This document shows, in pieces, positions 12,047 through 22,018 of a DNA stretch of 64,000 nt. Under the pieces are notes generated by a model. It was not told the origin of the DNA. It was given only the letters and a program-made list of their open reading frames with translations, and searched no databases. Each line of letters begins with the position of its first letter. The stretch's first letter is position 1. The stretch spans positions 143,939,191-144,003,190 of the forward strand of contig NC_080571.1 in NCBI RefSeq assembly GCF_030247185.1. Reading direction: 5' to 3'. This DNA comes from Malaya genurostris. Taxonomy: Eukaryota > Arthropoda > Insecta > Diptera > Culicidae. The translations under genes and the position numbers were made by a program.

Positions 12047-12429
12047 CTAATCCCCCATGAATTCTTTGGTATATAATATTTATTTGTTGTATCTTTCTTG
12101 TGTTTACGTTGCTTACGTTGCTTTTACATATCCTTATTGTCGTATCTGTATCTTTTCGACATCTTAATTTGAGTGCGTAATTTGCACTTTAGAAAAGTGC
12201 AATTCATTCATATTGTACGCTTCTTTTTTTCATTCCGGGGTCACGATCCCCTTGTCCACACACACTTGATCACTCATACTAAGATCATTGCATAAATGCA
12301 TATATTAGATAGAAATTATGTGCTGGCCAGCGTCATTTTGATAGTCATTACTCTGTCCGCTTGTGTCTTATCTTTTCTCGTCATATGCGTCATATCTCAT
12401 CCCTATTTTATTTACTTTTTTATTCGAAG
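11791..12429. other. unassigned AT-rich stretch
   Basis: A TA microsatellite lies at about 12016-12042. The remaining sequence is AT-rich with no ORF, motif or repeat that I recognise. It could be the 5' side of the Penelope-like fragment that follows, decayed beyond recognition. Confidence 0.4.
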
Positions 12430-12825
12430 TATTCTTTTAGTGAAATATATATTGGACAATCAAAGAGAACTCTAGACATCCGTATCAAAGAGCACGTCGA
12501 TGAAATAGCGAAAGCATCTAAAGAATTAGAGAAAGGATTACCACATCATTTCAAGTCAAAAGTAGCTGAACATGCCTTTTCTGAAGATCATGAACTCACT
12601 ACCAACGACATAAAAATCGTAAGACAAATTTCCAACCCATGGAAATCAGACACAGCCGAAAGTTTAGAAATCTTCAAAAATAACTCCATTTCTTTATTAA
12701 ATCGTGACGAAGGAAATAAGCCCTCCTGGTTATTCAAGTTATTACCGACATATATGATACAAATAGATTTAAAAAATACTCAATCTCTTAATCTCCCACT
12801 TCATCAGTTTGTTACCCTCCGCTGA
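12430..12825 (+). pseudogene. Penelope-like element GIY-YIG endonuclease fragment
   Basis: The open frame from about 12430 encodes IYIGQSKRTLDIRIKEH, matching the YIG half of the GIY-YIG motif and the R...KEH helix of Penelope-like elements. It continues with VAEH, a charged mid-section, a catalytic-type Glu in ESLEIFK and the NRDEG end block. In the family this domain nicks the target DNA for reverse transcription. The GIY strand and the whole RT domain are missing upstream, so this is a 5'-truncated remnant. Residues N-terminal to YIG in the ORF (12361-12430) are unrelated flank. Confidence 0.8.
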
Positions 12826-13763
12826 CAATCAAACTACCGTCCTACCCGTTTGTTACTACTTTGTTTCTTCCCGTTTTTACCTGTTGACAATAAGACATTT
12901 CGTATAAAAGGAGCAGCATTACAGCATTCTTTCAAACAAACTTATAAAACTGATACACTGAAGAAGGATGTAAATAACATTCCGAAATACGCGTATCTGT
13001 ATTGTAACGTTTGTTATGCTTCATTAAAGTGTAGTGACTTTGTTAAAGTGTAATAACGTGACAGTGAAATAGTGGAATTAAATGGTACATAAATAGTGCA
13101 ACTATTGAATATATTCCGCTCCAGGTGAAAATAGTGATTCTTGTAGTGTCCTTTCAGTGTTATTTTTATGTTATTTATTGATAAACCATCTTATTTCACC
13201 ATAGAAATTTTCCTTCCTCTCTTTTTTTCTTCTTCATGTGTTTTCCCCCACTATATATCTTCTTTGACAATGTAACCAATGGCTTTATTTTCCCTCTGAT
13301 GTATCTTTGTCATCATCCCGATTTTGTCTGCTAATAACCATCAATTTCGCCTTATTTTTCTATTTACGTTTGATGCCCACTTGTTTTCATTATGTTCGTT
13401 TCATCGCATAAGTATAATTTTATTTCTTATTGACCCCTCTACCCTCTTAACAGTTTTAATATCCTTCTGCTCGCATTCATGTTTTTTCTCGTGTTCGAAT
13501 TAATTCATTTCGACTTTCATCTTACATGTTTCACTGATATTTTTCCCTTCTTGGTATATTTTTCATGTTTCTATCTTATCTTACACTGTGGTTTTAAGTT
13601 TTCCGTTGAATTCTTATGTCAACGTATCATTGTATGATGTTTACTGTTAATTTCTGTTATAACTGTATCCTGTTTCTCTTTATTTCAATTACTCTCAGGA
13701 TTTCAGTTTCCCTTATATTTTTAATATTACTTCCTTTATATTTAGTTTTCCGATGAAACTCTT
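12826..13763. other. T-rich noncoding stretch between PLE fragment and LINE
   Basis: No recognisable domain. The first ~220 bp may be the 3' end of the Penelope-like element. The part next to 13763 may belong to the 3' region of the gypsy element whose integrase end lies across the LINE at 18678-18866, because the LINE target-site duplication shows that 13763 and 18578 were once contiguous. I cannot place an LTR here. Confidence 0.4.
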
Positions 13764-13770
13764 AATACAA

Positions 13771-13777
<7 letters not shown>
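13764..13777. repeat. target-site duplication of LINE copy 1 (left)
   Basis: AATACAATATATTT, repeated exactly at 18564-18577. The 14-bp length and its position right after the poly(A) end on the minus strand fit target-primed reverse transcription. Confidence 0.9.
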
Positions 13778-13822
<45 letters not shown>

Positions 13823-13903
13823 ATTTATTGGAATATGAGTTAAAATTAAATTATTAAGATTTAAATTGGGTGTTCAGCCACAAGTGGTGACTTTTCAGCC
13901 CTG

Positions 13904-14014
<111 letters not shown>

Positions 14015-14134
14015 TTGGTTATTACCATGAAGACATCATTTGCTTCCGCAATTCTGAGATTTTTGTGTAGGGAAAATTCTAAACCTACTTGTATTGTGTA
14101 ATGGGGAAAAGGAACTTATATACTAACTTACTAA

Positions 14135-16789
14135 CTAATACAGAGAGCGAATCGATTCAATTGAAGATTGCATCGATTTTTGTCGGAATTTGCTTATAAT
14201 ATTATGTGACATTACATCTAATGGTTCTATATTTGTGAGTCTGTGTAACTCGTTTGTACTAAACCAGGGAGGACGCTTCAGAATCATTTTCAGAATTTTA
14301 TTCTGAATCCTTTGAAGCGTTTTCTTCCTGGTGGAACAACAGCTTGACCAAATTGGTACCGCATAAAGCATGGCTGGTCTGAAAATTTGTTTATAAATTA
14401 ACAATTTGTTTTTTAGACAGAGCTTAGAATTTCTGTTTATAAGAGGATATAAACATTTAATATATTTATTACACTTTGCCTGGATTCCTTCAATGTGATC
14501 CTTGAAAGTGAGTTTTTTGTCATACGTTAAACCTAAGTATTTAGCTTGATCAGACCATGTCAATTCCAAGCCATTCAATTTGAGAATGTGATTATTGTTT
14601 GGTTTAAGAAAAGAAGCTCTTGGCTTGTGAGGAAAGATAATTAATTGCGTTTTTGCTGCATTTGGTTTAATTTTCCATTTTGACAGATAATCACTGAAAA
14701 TATTTAAACTTCTTTGTAGGCGACTGCAGATCACTCTTAGATTTCTACCTGTGGCTAACAGACTTGTGTCGTCACAGAATAGCGATTTCTGACAACCAAC
14801 GGGTAGATTTGGAAGATCAGAAGTGAAAATATTATACAAGATTGGAGCTACACTCGAACCCTGCGGAACACCGGCTCGTACGGGTAGCAATTCAGATTTA
14901 CAATTCTGATAGCTAACCTGAAGAGTACGATCAGTTAAATAATTTTGAATCATTTTGATCAAATAAATAGGAAACTGGAAATCAGACATTTTTGCTATTA
15001 AACCTTTGTGCCAAACACTGTCGAATGCTTTTTCTATGTCTAGAAGAGCAACTCCAGTGGATAACCCAGAAGATTTATTTGATTTTATCATGTTCGTTAC
15101 TCTGACAAGTTGATGAGTAGTTGAATGTTCATGACGAAATCCAAACTGCTCTGGTAAAAAAATTGAATTCTCATTTATATGAGTCATCATTCTTAACAAG
15201 ATAATTTTTTCAAAAAGTTTACTGATAGAAGAAAGTAAGCTAATTGGGCGATAACTTGATGTTTCTGCTGGGTTTTTATCAGGTTTTAGGATAGGAATTA
15301 CTTTAGCGTTTTTCCATCTTTTTGGGAAGTAAGCTAATGAAAAACACTTGTTGAAAATTTTAACCAGGAGTCTCAAGGCAACATCGGGAAGATTTTTAAT
15401 AAGAATATTAAAAATTCCATCATTACCAGGAGCCTTCATGTTTTTAAGTTTTCTAATAATTGATTTAATTTCATCAAAATTCGTCTCAATAATGTCATCG
15501 TGTGATAACACTTGAGTTGAAATATGATCATATTTCAGTGAGACTTCATTTTCAATAGGACTCACAACGTTCAAATTAAAATTGTGGACACTCTCGAACT
15601 GCTGAGCAAGTTTTTGAGCTTTTTCGCCATTTGTAAGAAGTATTTGATTTCCTTCCTTGAGAGCAGGAATAGGTTTCTGAGGTTTCTTAAGAACCTTAGA
15701 AAGTTTCCAGAAAGGTTTAGAATATGGTTTAATTTGTTCAACTTCTTTAGCGAAATTTTCATTTCGCAAAAGAGTAAATCTATGTTTAATTTCTTTTTGT
15801 AAATCCTTAACTATGTTTTTCATAGCAGGATCACGAGAACGTTGATATTGTCGTCGACGAACATTCTTCAACCGAATGAGCAGTTGAAGATTGTCATCGA
15901 TGATAGGAGAATTTAATTTAGTTTGAGCTTTGGGAACTGAAAGATTTCTAGCTTCGATAATATAATGATTCAAATTATCAATTGCTGTGTCGATATCCGC
16001 AGAATTTTCTAAAATAGTTTCATGATCCACATGATTTTCAATGTGAGATCTGTAATCCAACCAATTTGCTCTATGATAGTTGAAAATAGAACTAATTGGA
16101 TTAATTATAGCTTCGTTGGAAAGTCTGAATGTTACAGGAAGATGATCTGAGTCAAAATCAGCATGAGTAATCGGTTCACTACAAATGTGACTTTGATCTG
16201 TTAGAACCAGATCAATTGTAGACGGGTTTTTCACGGAAGAGAAACAAGTAGGATTACTGGGATGAAGAACTGTAAAGTAACCAGCTGAGAGTTGATTATG
16301 AAGTATTTTACCATTACTGTTATTTTGCCCACAATTCCACTGGACATGCTTAGCATTTAAGTCCCCTATTACGAAAAATTTCGATCGATATCTTGTAAGT
16401 TTTTGCAAATCGCCTTTAAAGAAATTTAATTGTTCGCCGGTGCATTGGAATGGCAAATATGCTCCAGCGATGAAATAAATTCCATGAATGGTTTCAACTT
16501 CGATTCCCAAGCTTTCAATAACTTTAGTATTGAAAGAAGGTAAAATTCGATGTTTAATTTGCCGTTGGACAAAAATGGCAACTCCACCACCAATTCCAGT
16601 AAACCTGTCAAATCGATGAACCACATAATGTGGATTACTTTTCAATTTTACATTTGGTTTAAGAAAAGTTTCTGTCACAATGGCAATATGAATTTTGTGA
16701 TCTTTGAGAAAATTATAAAATTCATCTTCACTCGATTTCAAAGATCGAGCATTCCAATTTAAAATATTCAAATAATTATTTAACATCAC
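14135..16789 (-). CDS. LINE ORF2: APE endonuclease and reverse transcriptase (copy 1)
   Basis: 884 codons, uninterrupted. The N-terminal AP-like endonuclease carries LNWNARSL at 9-16, the metal-binding Glu at 40 (TETF), IGDLNAKHVQWN at 141-152 and DSDHLPVTF at 213-221. The RT follows, with PGND at 454-457, the catalytic LLDIEKAFD at 582-590, PQGS at 642-645 and FCDD at 671-674. The second catalytic box has Cys where most Jockey RTs have Ala. There is no RNase H domain, as is usual for the Jockey clade. The protein nicks chromosomal DNA and reverse-transcribes the LINE RNA at the nick. The start at 16789 (MMLNN) overlaps the end of ORF1, suggesting coupled translation. Confidence 0.95.
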   Translation of the reverse strand: MMLNNYLNILNWNARSLKSSEDEFYNFLKDHKIHIAIVTETFLKPNVKLKSNPHYVVHRFDRFTGIGGGVAIFVQRQIKHRILPSFNTKVIESLGIEVETIHGIYFIAGAYLPFQCTGEQLNFFKGDLQKLTRYRSKFFVIGDLNAKHVQWNCGQNNSNGKILHNQLSAGYFTVLHPSNPTCFSSVKNPSTIDLVLTDQSHICSEPITHADFDSDHLPVTFRLSNEAIINPISSIFNYHRANWLDYRSHIENHVDHETILENSADIDTAIDNLNHYIIEARNLSVPKAQTKLNSPIIDDNLQLLIRLKNVRRRQYQRSRDPAMKNIVKDLQKEIKHRFTLLRNENFAKEVEQIKPYSKPFWKLSKVLKKPQKPIPALKEGNQILLTNGEKAQKLAQQFESVHNFNLNVVSPIENEVSLKYDHISTQVLSHDDIIETNFDEIKSIIRKLKNMKAPGNDGIFNILIKNLPDVALRLLVKIFNKCFSLAYFPKRWKNAKVIPILKPDKNPAETSSYRPISLLSSISKLFEKIILLRMMTHINENSIFLPEQFGFRHEHSTTHQLVRVTNMIKSNKSSGLSTGVALLDIEKAFDSVWHKGLIAKMSDFQFPIYLIKMIQNYLTDRTLQVSYQNCKSELLPVRAGVPQGSSVAPILYNIFTSDLPNLPVGCQKSLFCDDTSLLATGRNLRVICSRLQRSLNIFSDYLSKWKIKPNAAKTQLIIFPHKPRASFLKPNNNHILKLNGLELTWSDQAKYLGLTYDKKLTFKDHIEGIQAKCNKYIKCLYPLINRNSKLCLKNKLLIYKQIFRPAMLYAVPIWSSCCSTRKKTLQRIQNKILKMILKRPPWFSTNELHRLTNIEPLDVMSHNIISKFRQKSMQSSIESIRSLY

Positions 16790-18266
16790 TGTTAAATTTT
16801 AAATTCATTATAATATTATTTGCAAATTTCCATCCGATTTGAAATGCTTCAAAAAGTGATGAAGTCGAATTCATTTGGATGATCATTTGAAAAAGTTGAT
16901 CTTGTAGGTAGATCATTTTATTTTCAGTTATATCGCCTAAATCGACTTCATTTAAAGAAGCGAATGGCATTGAAGGAATATTTGTAGGTAGACTGCCATT
17001 AGAAGAAGATGATTTGGCCGGTCTACCTATTAATAAATTGTTTTCGTTAGAAGAAGAACTGCAAGGCGGTCCTGTGTTTTGATTATTTACATTAGAAGAA
17101 ATAGGAGATAGATTTCTACCTAATATACCAGCATAACTGACATTAGAAGAAGATGATGACGAGGTCGATCTACCTGTCAATAAATTGTTTTCGTTAGAAG
17201 ACGAATTGGCAGGTGCCTTAGAAGAATTTTCAGGTATGTTCTGTAAATTTAAGGTCGTTGATTTGACTTGTTGTCTAAGCGAACGAGCGTTTAAAATTTT
17301 TTCCCTGACAGGACATTTCAAATAATTGGATTTATGATTTCCATTGCAATTTGAACATGAAAATTTATCAGTGGTTTCATTCATTGGACAAGCGTCTTTC
17401 GAATGCGATTTACCACAATTCAAACACCGTATATCCATATGACAATTTTTGGTTCCATGACCGAAGCCTTGGCAACGACGACATTGCGTTAAGTTTGCAA
17501 TACGATTATGCCGTTTATAATGTTCCCAATGAATTTTAATGTGGGAAATGAAACGTACTTTTTCTAAAGTTTTCAAATTGTTTACATCACTTCGATTGAA
17601 GTGTATTAGGTAAAGTTCATGGGAAATTCCAGAGCGTGGTTTAGAAGTACCATTCGCTCTTTTTTTCATAAGTATTACTTGGGAAGGGGCAAAACCAAGC
17701 AATTCTTTTAGTTCATTTTTAATTTCATCAATACTTTGATCATTTGATAATCCTTTCAAGACAGCCTTGAAGGGTCTGTCTGATTTTATATCATATGAAT
17801 AAAATTTATGAAGTTTTTCGGACAAATATCGAATAAGACGTTCGTAATCTTCCAATCCATCCACCAAGACTCGACATTCTCCTCTTCGTCCGATTTGAAA
17901 TGAGACTTTTACTTCCGGGAGAAAAGTAGAAAGCTCAGTACGGAATGCTTTGAAGTCGGAAATCATCACCGTCACTGGTGGCATAGATTGATGTTTCTTC
18001 CCAGAACGACAAGCGTCCATTTTGGGAATTTTTGAAGAATTTTCTTCTATGTCGCTACAATCGGATTCAGGAAGAATCTCGTAAATATTGTTAGACGGCA
18101 TAGGATCAACGGAAGGGAAATCCGTCCGTTGTCTTTTATTTTTACATTCAGATTCTATAAGATCGTGAATGTTATTAGAAAAATGTTGAATAACGGATTG
18201 TGATTTATTCCGTATTGAATTATTTTTAGCCTTAGGCTTGTTGCCTTTCCGGTTGGACGCAGGCAT
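16776..18266 (-). CDS. LINE ORF1: zinc-knuckle RNA-binding Gag-like protein (copy 1)
   Basis: 496 codons. The N-terminus is basic and disordered (MPASNRKGNKPKAK). A central RRM/PRE-C2HC-like region spans about 95-250. Three zinc knuckles follow: C262/C265/H270/C275, C281/C284/H288/C293 and C304/C307/H311/C318. A Ser/Asn-rich linker (about 345-430) with repeated SSSNENNLL(T/I)GR units leads to a short C-terminal helix region. This is the Jockey ORF1 plan. The protein coats the element RNA and directs it to the nucleus and target DNA. The start at 18266 follows the 5'UTR. The Ser-rich linker carries an internal duplication. Confidence 0.93.
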   Translation of the reverse strand: MPASNRKGNKPKAKNNSIRNKSQSVIQHFSNNIHDLIESECKNKRQRTDFPSVDPMPSNNIYEILPESDCSDIEENSSKIPKMDACRSGKKHQSMPPVTVMISDFKAFRTELSTFLPEVKVSFQIGRRGECRVLVDGLEDYERLIRYLSEKLHKFYSYDIKSDRPFKAVLKGLSNDQSIDEIKNELKELLGFAPSQVILMKKRANGTSKPRSGISHELYLIHFNRSDVNNLKTLEKVRFISHIKIHWEHYKRHNRIANLTQCRRCQGFGHGTKNCHMDIRCLNCGKSHSKDACPMNETTDKFSCSNCNGNHKSNYLKCPVREKILNARSLRQQVKSTTLNLQNIPENSSKAPANSSSNENNLLTGRSTSSSSSSNVSYAGILGRNLSPISSNVNNQNTGPPCSSSSNENNLLIGRPAKSSSSNGSLPTNIPSMPFASLNEVDLGDITENKMIYLQDQLFQMIIQMNSTSSLFEAFQIGWKFANNIIMNLKFNSDVK

Positions 18267-18563
18267 TTTTGAAATTAATGAAATTTTAAATTAAATTAAC
18301 TAGGCTAAATTAGTCTTCGATTAGACTCCTAGCTAGCCTTAAAAAAGGCTGATTAATTTCTTAGTCACTCTAATATCACTCTTTGTATCACTTAGTCACT
18401 CTAATATCACTCTTTGTATCACTTAGTCACTTAGTTAGTGATTCAGGTAGCCTTGAAAAAGACTGAAGCCTTGAATCAATGAAACTCTAGGTAGCCAGAA
18501 AAAAAAATTCCAGGAGCCAAGAGCTATACGCGTGCGGTGCGAACGACTGTTCAACACCGACTG
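18267..18563 (-). promoter_or_regulatory. LINE copy 1 5'UTR, expected internal promoter
   Basis: The 297 bp upstream of ORF1 begin CAGTCGGTGTTGAACAG. LINEs of this clade carry their promoter in this region, so a promoter here is expected from the family, not shown. It includes a 31-bp tandem duplication at 18361-18422 (TTAGTCACTCTAATATCACT...) that is single in copy 2. Confidence 0.6.
18361..18422. repeat. 31-bp tandem duplication in LINE 5'UTR
   Basis: Two exact 31-bp units start at 18361 and 18392, with a third partial start at 18423. The equivalent place in copy 2 (about 23588) has a single unit plus the partial one. Confidence 0.95.
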
Positions 18564-18577
18564 AATACAATATATTT

Positions 18578-19117
18578 ATTTTCGTGTATACATTTTGAAT
18601 CGTTTTATTACTTTTCTAATGTCTCTTTGATATTTATTTTTTTATTATCTTGGTATTCGGTGCTAACGTTCGGTACCTCAATCCGAATACTTTTTCAATC
18701 GGTTATTGTGAACCTTTCCTAGTCTATTCCCATTTTTTATAGTTGTTGTTTGCTCACTAGGAAGAGCGACTACTGCATACGGTCCTCTCCAAAGTGATTG
18801 TAATTTTTGTCCTGCGCCTGTGGGATTGGCTTTACTAGCACTAAGTCTCCCCACATTGGTTGCCATTCGTTGGAGTTTTTATCATACAATTCTTTGTGCT
18901 TTTGTTAAGATGCAATTAGATTCTCCCGGGCTTGATGATGAAGTCGTTTAATTGTAGATCGCATTTCATTGACGTAGTCATAGTAGAGACCATCCTCATA
19001 GTAGAGACCATCATTATCGTATTTGTAAACGGAGTTCGGAATGTTCGCCCGTCTTCCGTATAGTAACCCGTTAAGGAATTTACAGTTGTATTATATTTGA
19101 AACTGAAGAATGGGAGT
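18578..19117 (-). pseudogene. gypsy integrase C-terminal part (element 2)
   Basis: The minus strand encodes the end of a Ty3/gypsy integrase. The last 62 codons (18866-18678) show the GPY/F-type module (QSLWRGPYAVV) and end RLKKYSD. Upstream coding sequence up to 19117 is interrupted by stops. This module contacts chromatin or DNA during integration. An 18-bp direct repeat (ATAGTAGAGACCATC) occurs at about 18978-19012. LINE copy 2 splits this part from the rest of integrase at 23771. Confidence 0.75.
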
Positions 19118-19129
19118 AATTGATCACAT
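19118..19129. repeat. target-site duplication of LINE copy 2 (left)
   Basis: AATTGATCACAT, repeated exactly at 23759-23770 on the other side of the element. Confidence 0.9.
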
Positions 19130-19363
19130 TTTTTTTTTTTTAAATAACTATTAATTGGAATATGAGTTAAAATTAAATTATTAAGATTTAAATTGGGTGT
19201 TCAGCCACAAGTGGTGACTTTTCAGCCCTATTATATATATGATTTGGTTATTACCATGAGGACATTATTTGCTTCCGCAATTCTGAGATTTTTGTGTAGG
19301 GAAAATTCTAAACCTACTTGTATTGTGTAATGGGGAAAAGGAACTTATATACTAACTTACTAA

Positions 19364-22018
19364 CTAATACAGAGAGCGAATCGATTCAATTGAAGATTGC
19401 ATCGATTTTTGTCGGAATTTGCTTATAATATTATGTGACATTACATCTAATGGTTCTATATTTGTGAGTCTGTGTAACTCATTTGTACTAAACCAGGGAG
19501 GACGCTTCAGAATCATTTTCAGAATTTTATTCTGAATCCTTTGAAGCGTTTTCTTCCTGGTGGAACAACAGCTTGACCAAATTGGTACCGCATAAAGCAT
19601 GGCTGGTCTGAAAATTTGTTTATAAATTAACAATTTGTTTTTTAGACAGAGCTTAGAATTTCTGTTTATAAGAGAATACAAACATTTAATATATTTATTA
19701 CACTTTGCCTGGATTCCTTCAATGTGATCCTTGAAAGTGAGATTTTTGTCATACGTTAAACCTAAGTATTTAGCTTGATCAGACCATGTCAATTCCAAGC
19801 CATTCAATTTGAGAATGTGACTATTGTTTGGTTTAAGAAAAGAAGCTCTTGGCTTGTGAGGAAAGATAATTAATTGCGTTTTTGCTGCATTTGGTTTAAT
19901 TTTCCATTTTGACAGATAATCACTGAAAATATTTAAACTTCTTTGTAGGCGACTGCAGATCACTCTTAGATTTCTACCTGTGGCTAACAGACTTGTGTCG
20001 TCACAGAATAGCGATTTCTGACAACCAACGGGTAGATTTGGAAGATCAGAAGTGAAAATATTATACAAGATTGGAGCTACACTCGAACCCTGCGGAACAC
20101 CGGCTCGTACGGGTAGCAATTCAGATTTACAATTCTGATAGCTAACCTGAAGAGTACGATCAGTTAAATAATTTTGAATCATTTTGATCAAATAAATAGG
20201 AAACTGGAAATTAGACATTTTTGCTATTAAACCTTTGTGCCAAACACTGTCGAATGCTTTTTCTATGTCTAGAAGAGCAACTCCAGTGGATAACCCAGAA
20301 GATTTATTTGATTTTATCATGTTCGTTACTCTGACAAGTTGATGAGTAGTTGAATGTTCATGACGAAATCCAAACTGCTCTGGTAAAAAAATTGAATTCT
20401 CATTTATATGAGTCATCATTCTCAACAAGATAATTTTTTCAAAAAGTTTACTGATAGAAGAAAGTAAGCTAATTGGGCGATAACTTGATGTTTCTGCTGG
20501 GTTTTTATCAGGTTTTAGGATAGGAATTACTTTAGCGTTTTTCCATCTTTTTGGGAAGTAAGCTAATGAAAAACACTTGTTGAAAATTTTAACCAGGAGT
20601 CTCAAGGCAACATCAGGAAGATTTTTAATAAGAATATTAAAAATTCCATCATTACCAGGAGCCTTCATGTTTTTGAGTTTCCTAATAATTGATTTTATTT
20701 CTTCAAAATTCGTCTCAATAATGTCATCGTGTGATAACACTTGGGTTGAAATATGATCATATTTCAGTGAGACTTCATTTTCAATAGGACTCACAACGTT
20801 TAAATTAAAATTGTGGACACTCTCGAACTGCTGAGCAAGTTTTTGAGCTTTTTCACCATTTGTAAGAAGTATTTGATTTCCTTCCTTGAGAGCAGGAATT
20901 GGTTTCTGAGGTTTCTTAAGAACCTTGGAAAGTTTCCAGAAAGGTTTAGAATATGGTTTAATTTGTTCAACTTCTTTAGCGAAATTTTCATTTCGCAAAA
21001 GAGTAAATCTATGTTTGATTTCTTTTTGTAAATCCTTAGCTATGTTTCTCATAGCAGGATCACGAGAACGTTGATATTGTCGTCGACGAACATTCTTCAA
21101 CCGAATGAGCATTTGAAGATTGTCATCGATGATAGGAGAATTTAATTTAGTTTGAGCTTTGGGAACTGAAAGATTTCTAGCTTCGATAATATAATGATTC
21201 AAATTATCAATTGCTGTGTCAATGTCCGCAGAATTTTCTAAAATAGTTTCATGATCCACATGATTTTCAATGTGAGATCTGTAATCCAACCAATTAGCTC
21301 TATGATAGTTGAAAATAGAACTAATTGGATTAATTATAGCTTCGTTGGAAAGTCTGAATGTTACAGGAAGATGATCTGAGTCAAAGTCAGCATGAGTAAT
21401 CGGTTCACTACAAATGTGACTTTGATCTGTTAGAACCAGATCAATTGTAGACGGGTTTTTCACGGAAGAGAAACAAGTAGGATTACTGGGATGAAGAACT
21501 GTGAAGTAACCAGCTGAGAGTTGATTATGAAGTATTTTACCATTACTGTTATTTTGCCTACAATTCCACTGGACATGCTTAGCATTTAAGTCCCCTATTA
21601 CGAAAAATTTCGATCGATATCTTGTAAGTTTTTGCAAATCGCCTTTAAAGAAATTTATTTGTTCGCCGGTGCATTGGAATGGCAAATATGCTCCAGCGAT
21701 GAAATAAATTCCATGAATGGTTTCAACTTCGATTCCCAAGCTTTCAATAACTTTAGTATTGAAAGAAGGTAAAATTCGATGTTTAATTTGCCGTTGGACA
21801 AAAATGGCAACTCCACCACCCATTCCAGTAAACCTGTCAAATCGATGAACCACATAATGTGGATTACTTTTCAATTTGACATTTGGTTTAAGAAAAGTTT
21901 CTGTCACAATGGCAATATGGATTTTGTGAACTTTGAGAAAATTATAAAATTCATCTTCACTCGATTTCAAAGATCGAGCATTCCAATTTAAAATATTCAA
22001 ATAATTATTTAACATCAC
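19364..22018 (-). CDS. LINE ORF2: APE endonuclease and reverse transcriptase (copy 2)
   Basis: 884 codons, uninterrupted, with the same domain plan as copy 1. About a dozen amino-acid differences are visible against copy 1, for example D30V, I66M, G153R and D603N, so the two are roughly 98-99% identical. The endonuclease residues (E40, D143 in IGDLNAK, SDH 214-216) and the RT catalytic boxes, including the unusual FCDD, are kept. Confidence 0.95.
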   Translation of the reverse strand: MMLNNYLNILNWNARSLKSSEDEFYNFLKVHKIHIAIVTETFLKPNVKLKSNPHYVVHRFDRFTGMGGGVAIFVQRQIKHRILPSFNTKVIESLGIEVETIHGIYFIAGAYLPFQCTGEQINFFKGDLQKLTRYRSKFFVIGDLNAKHVQWNCRQNNSNGKILHNQLSAGYFTVLHPSNPTCFSSVKNPSTIDLVLTDQSHICSEPITHADFDSDHLPVTFRLSNEAIINPISSIFNYHRANWLDYRSHIENHVDHETILENSADIDTAIDNLNHYIIEARNLSVPKAQTKLNSPIIDDNLQMLIRLKNVRRRQYQRSRDPAMRNIAKDLQKEIKHRFTLLRNENFAKEVEQIKPYSKPFWKLSKVLKKPQKPIPALKEGNQILLTNGEKAQKLAQQFESVHNFNLNVVSPIENEVSLKYDHISTQVLSHDDIIETNFEEIKSIIRKLKNMKAPGNDGIFNILIKNLPDVALRLLVKIFNKCFSLAYFPKRWKNAKVIPILKPDKNPAETSSYRPISLLSSISKLFEKIILLRMMTHINENSIFLPEQFGFRHEHSTTHQLVRVTNMIKSNKSSGLSTGVALLDIEKAFDSVWHKGLIAKMSNFQFPIYLIKMIQNYLTDRTLQVSYQNCKSELLPVRAGVPQGSSVAPILYNIFTSDLPNLPVGCQKSLFCDDTSLLATGRNLRVICSRLQRSLNIFSDYLSKWKIKPNAAKTQLIIFPHKPRASFLKPNNSHILKLNGLELTWSDQAKYLGLTYDKNLTFKDHIEGIQAKCNKYIKCLYSLINRNSKLCLKNKLLIYKQIFRPAMLYAVPIWSSCCSTRKKTLQRIQNKILKMILKRPPWFSTNELHRLTNIEPLDVMSHNIISKFRQKSMQSSIESIRSLY

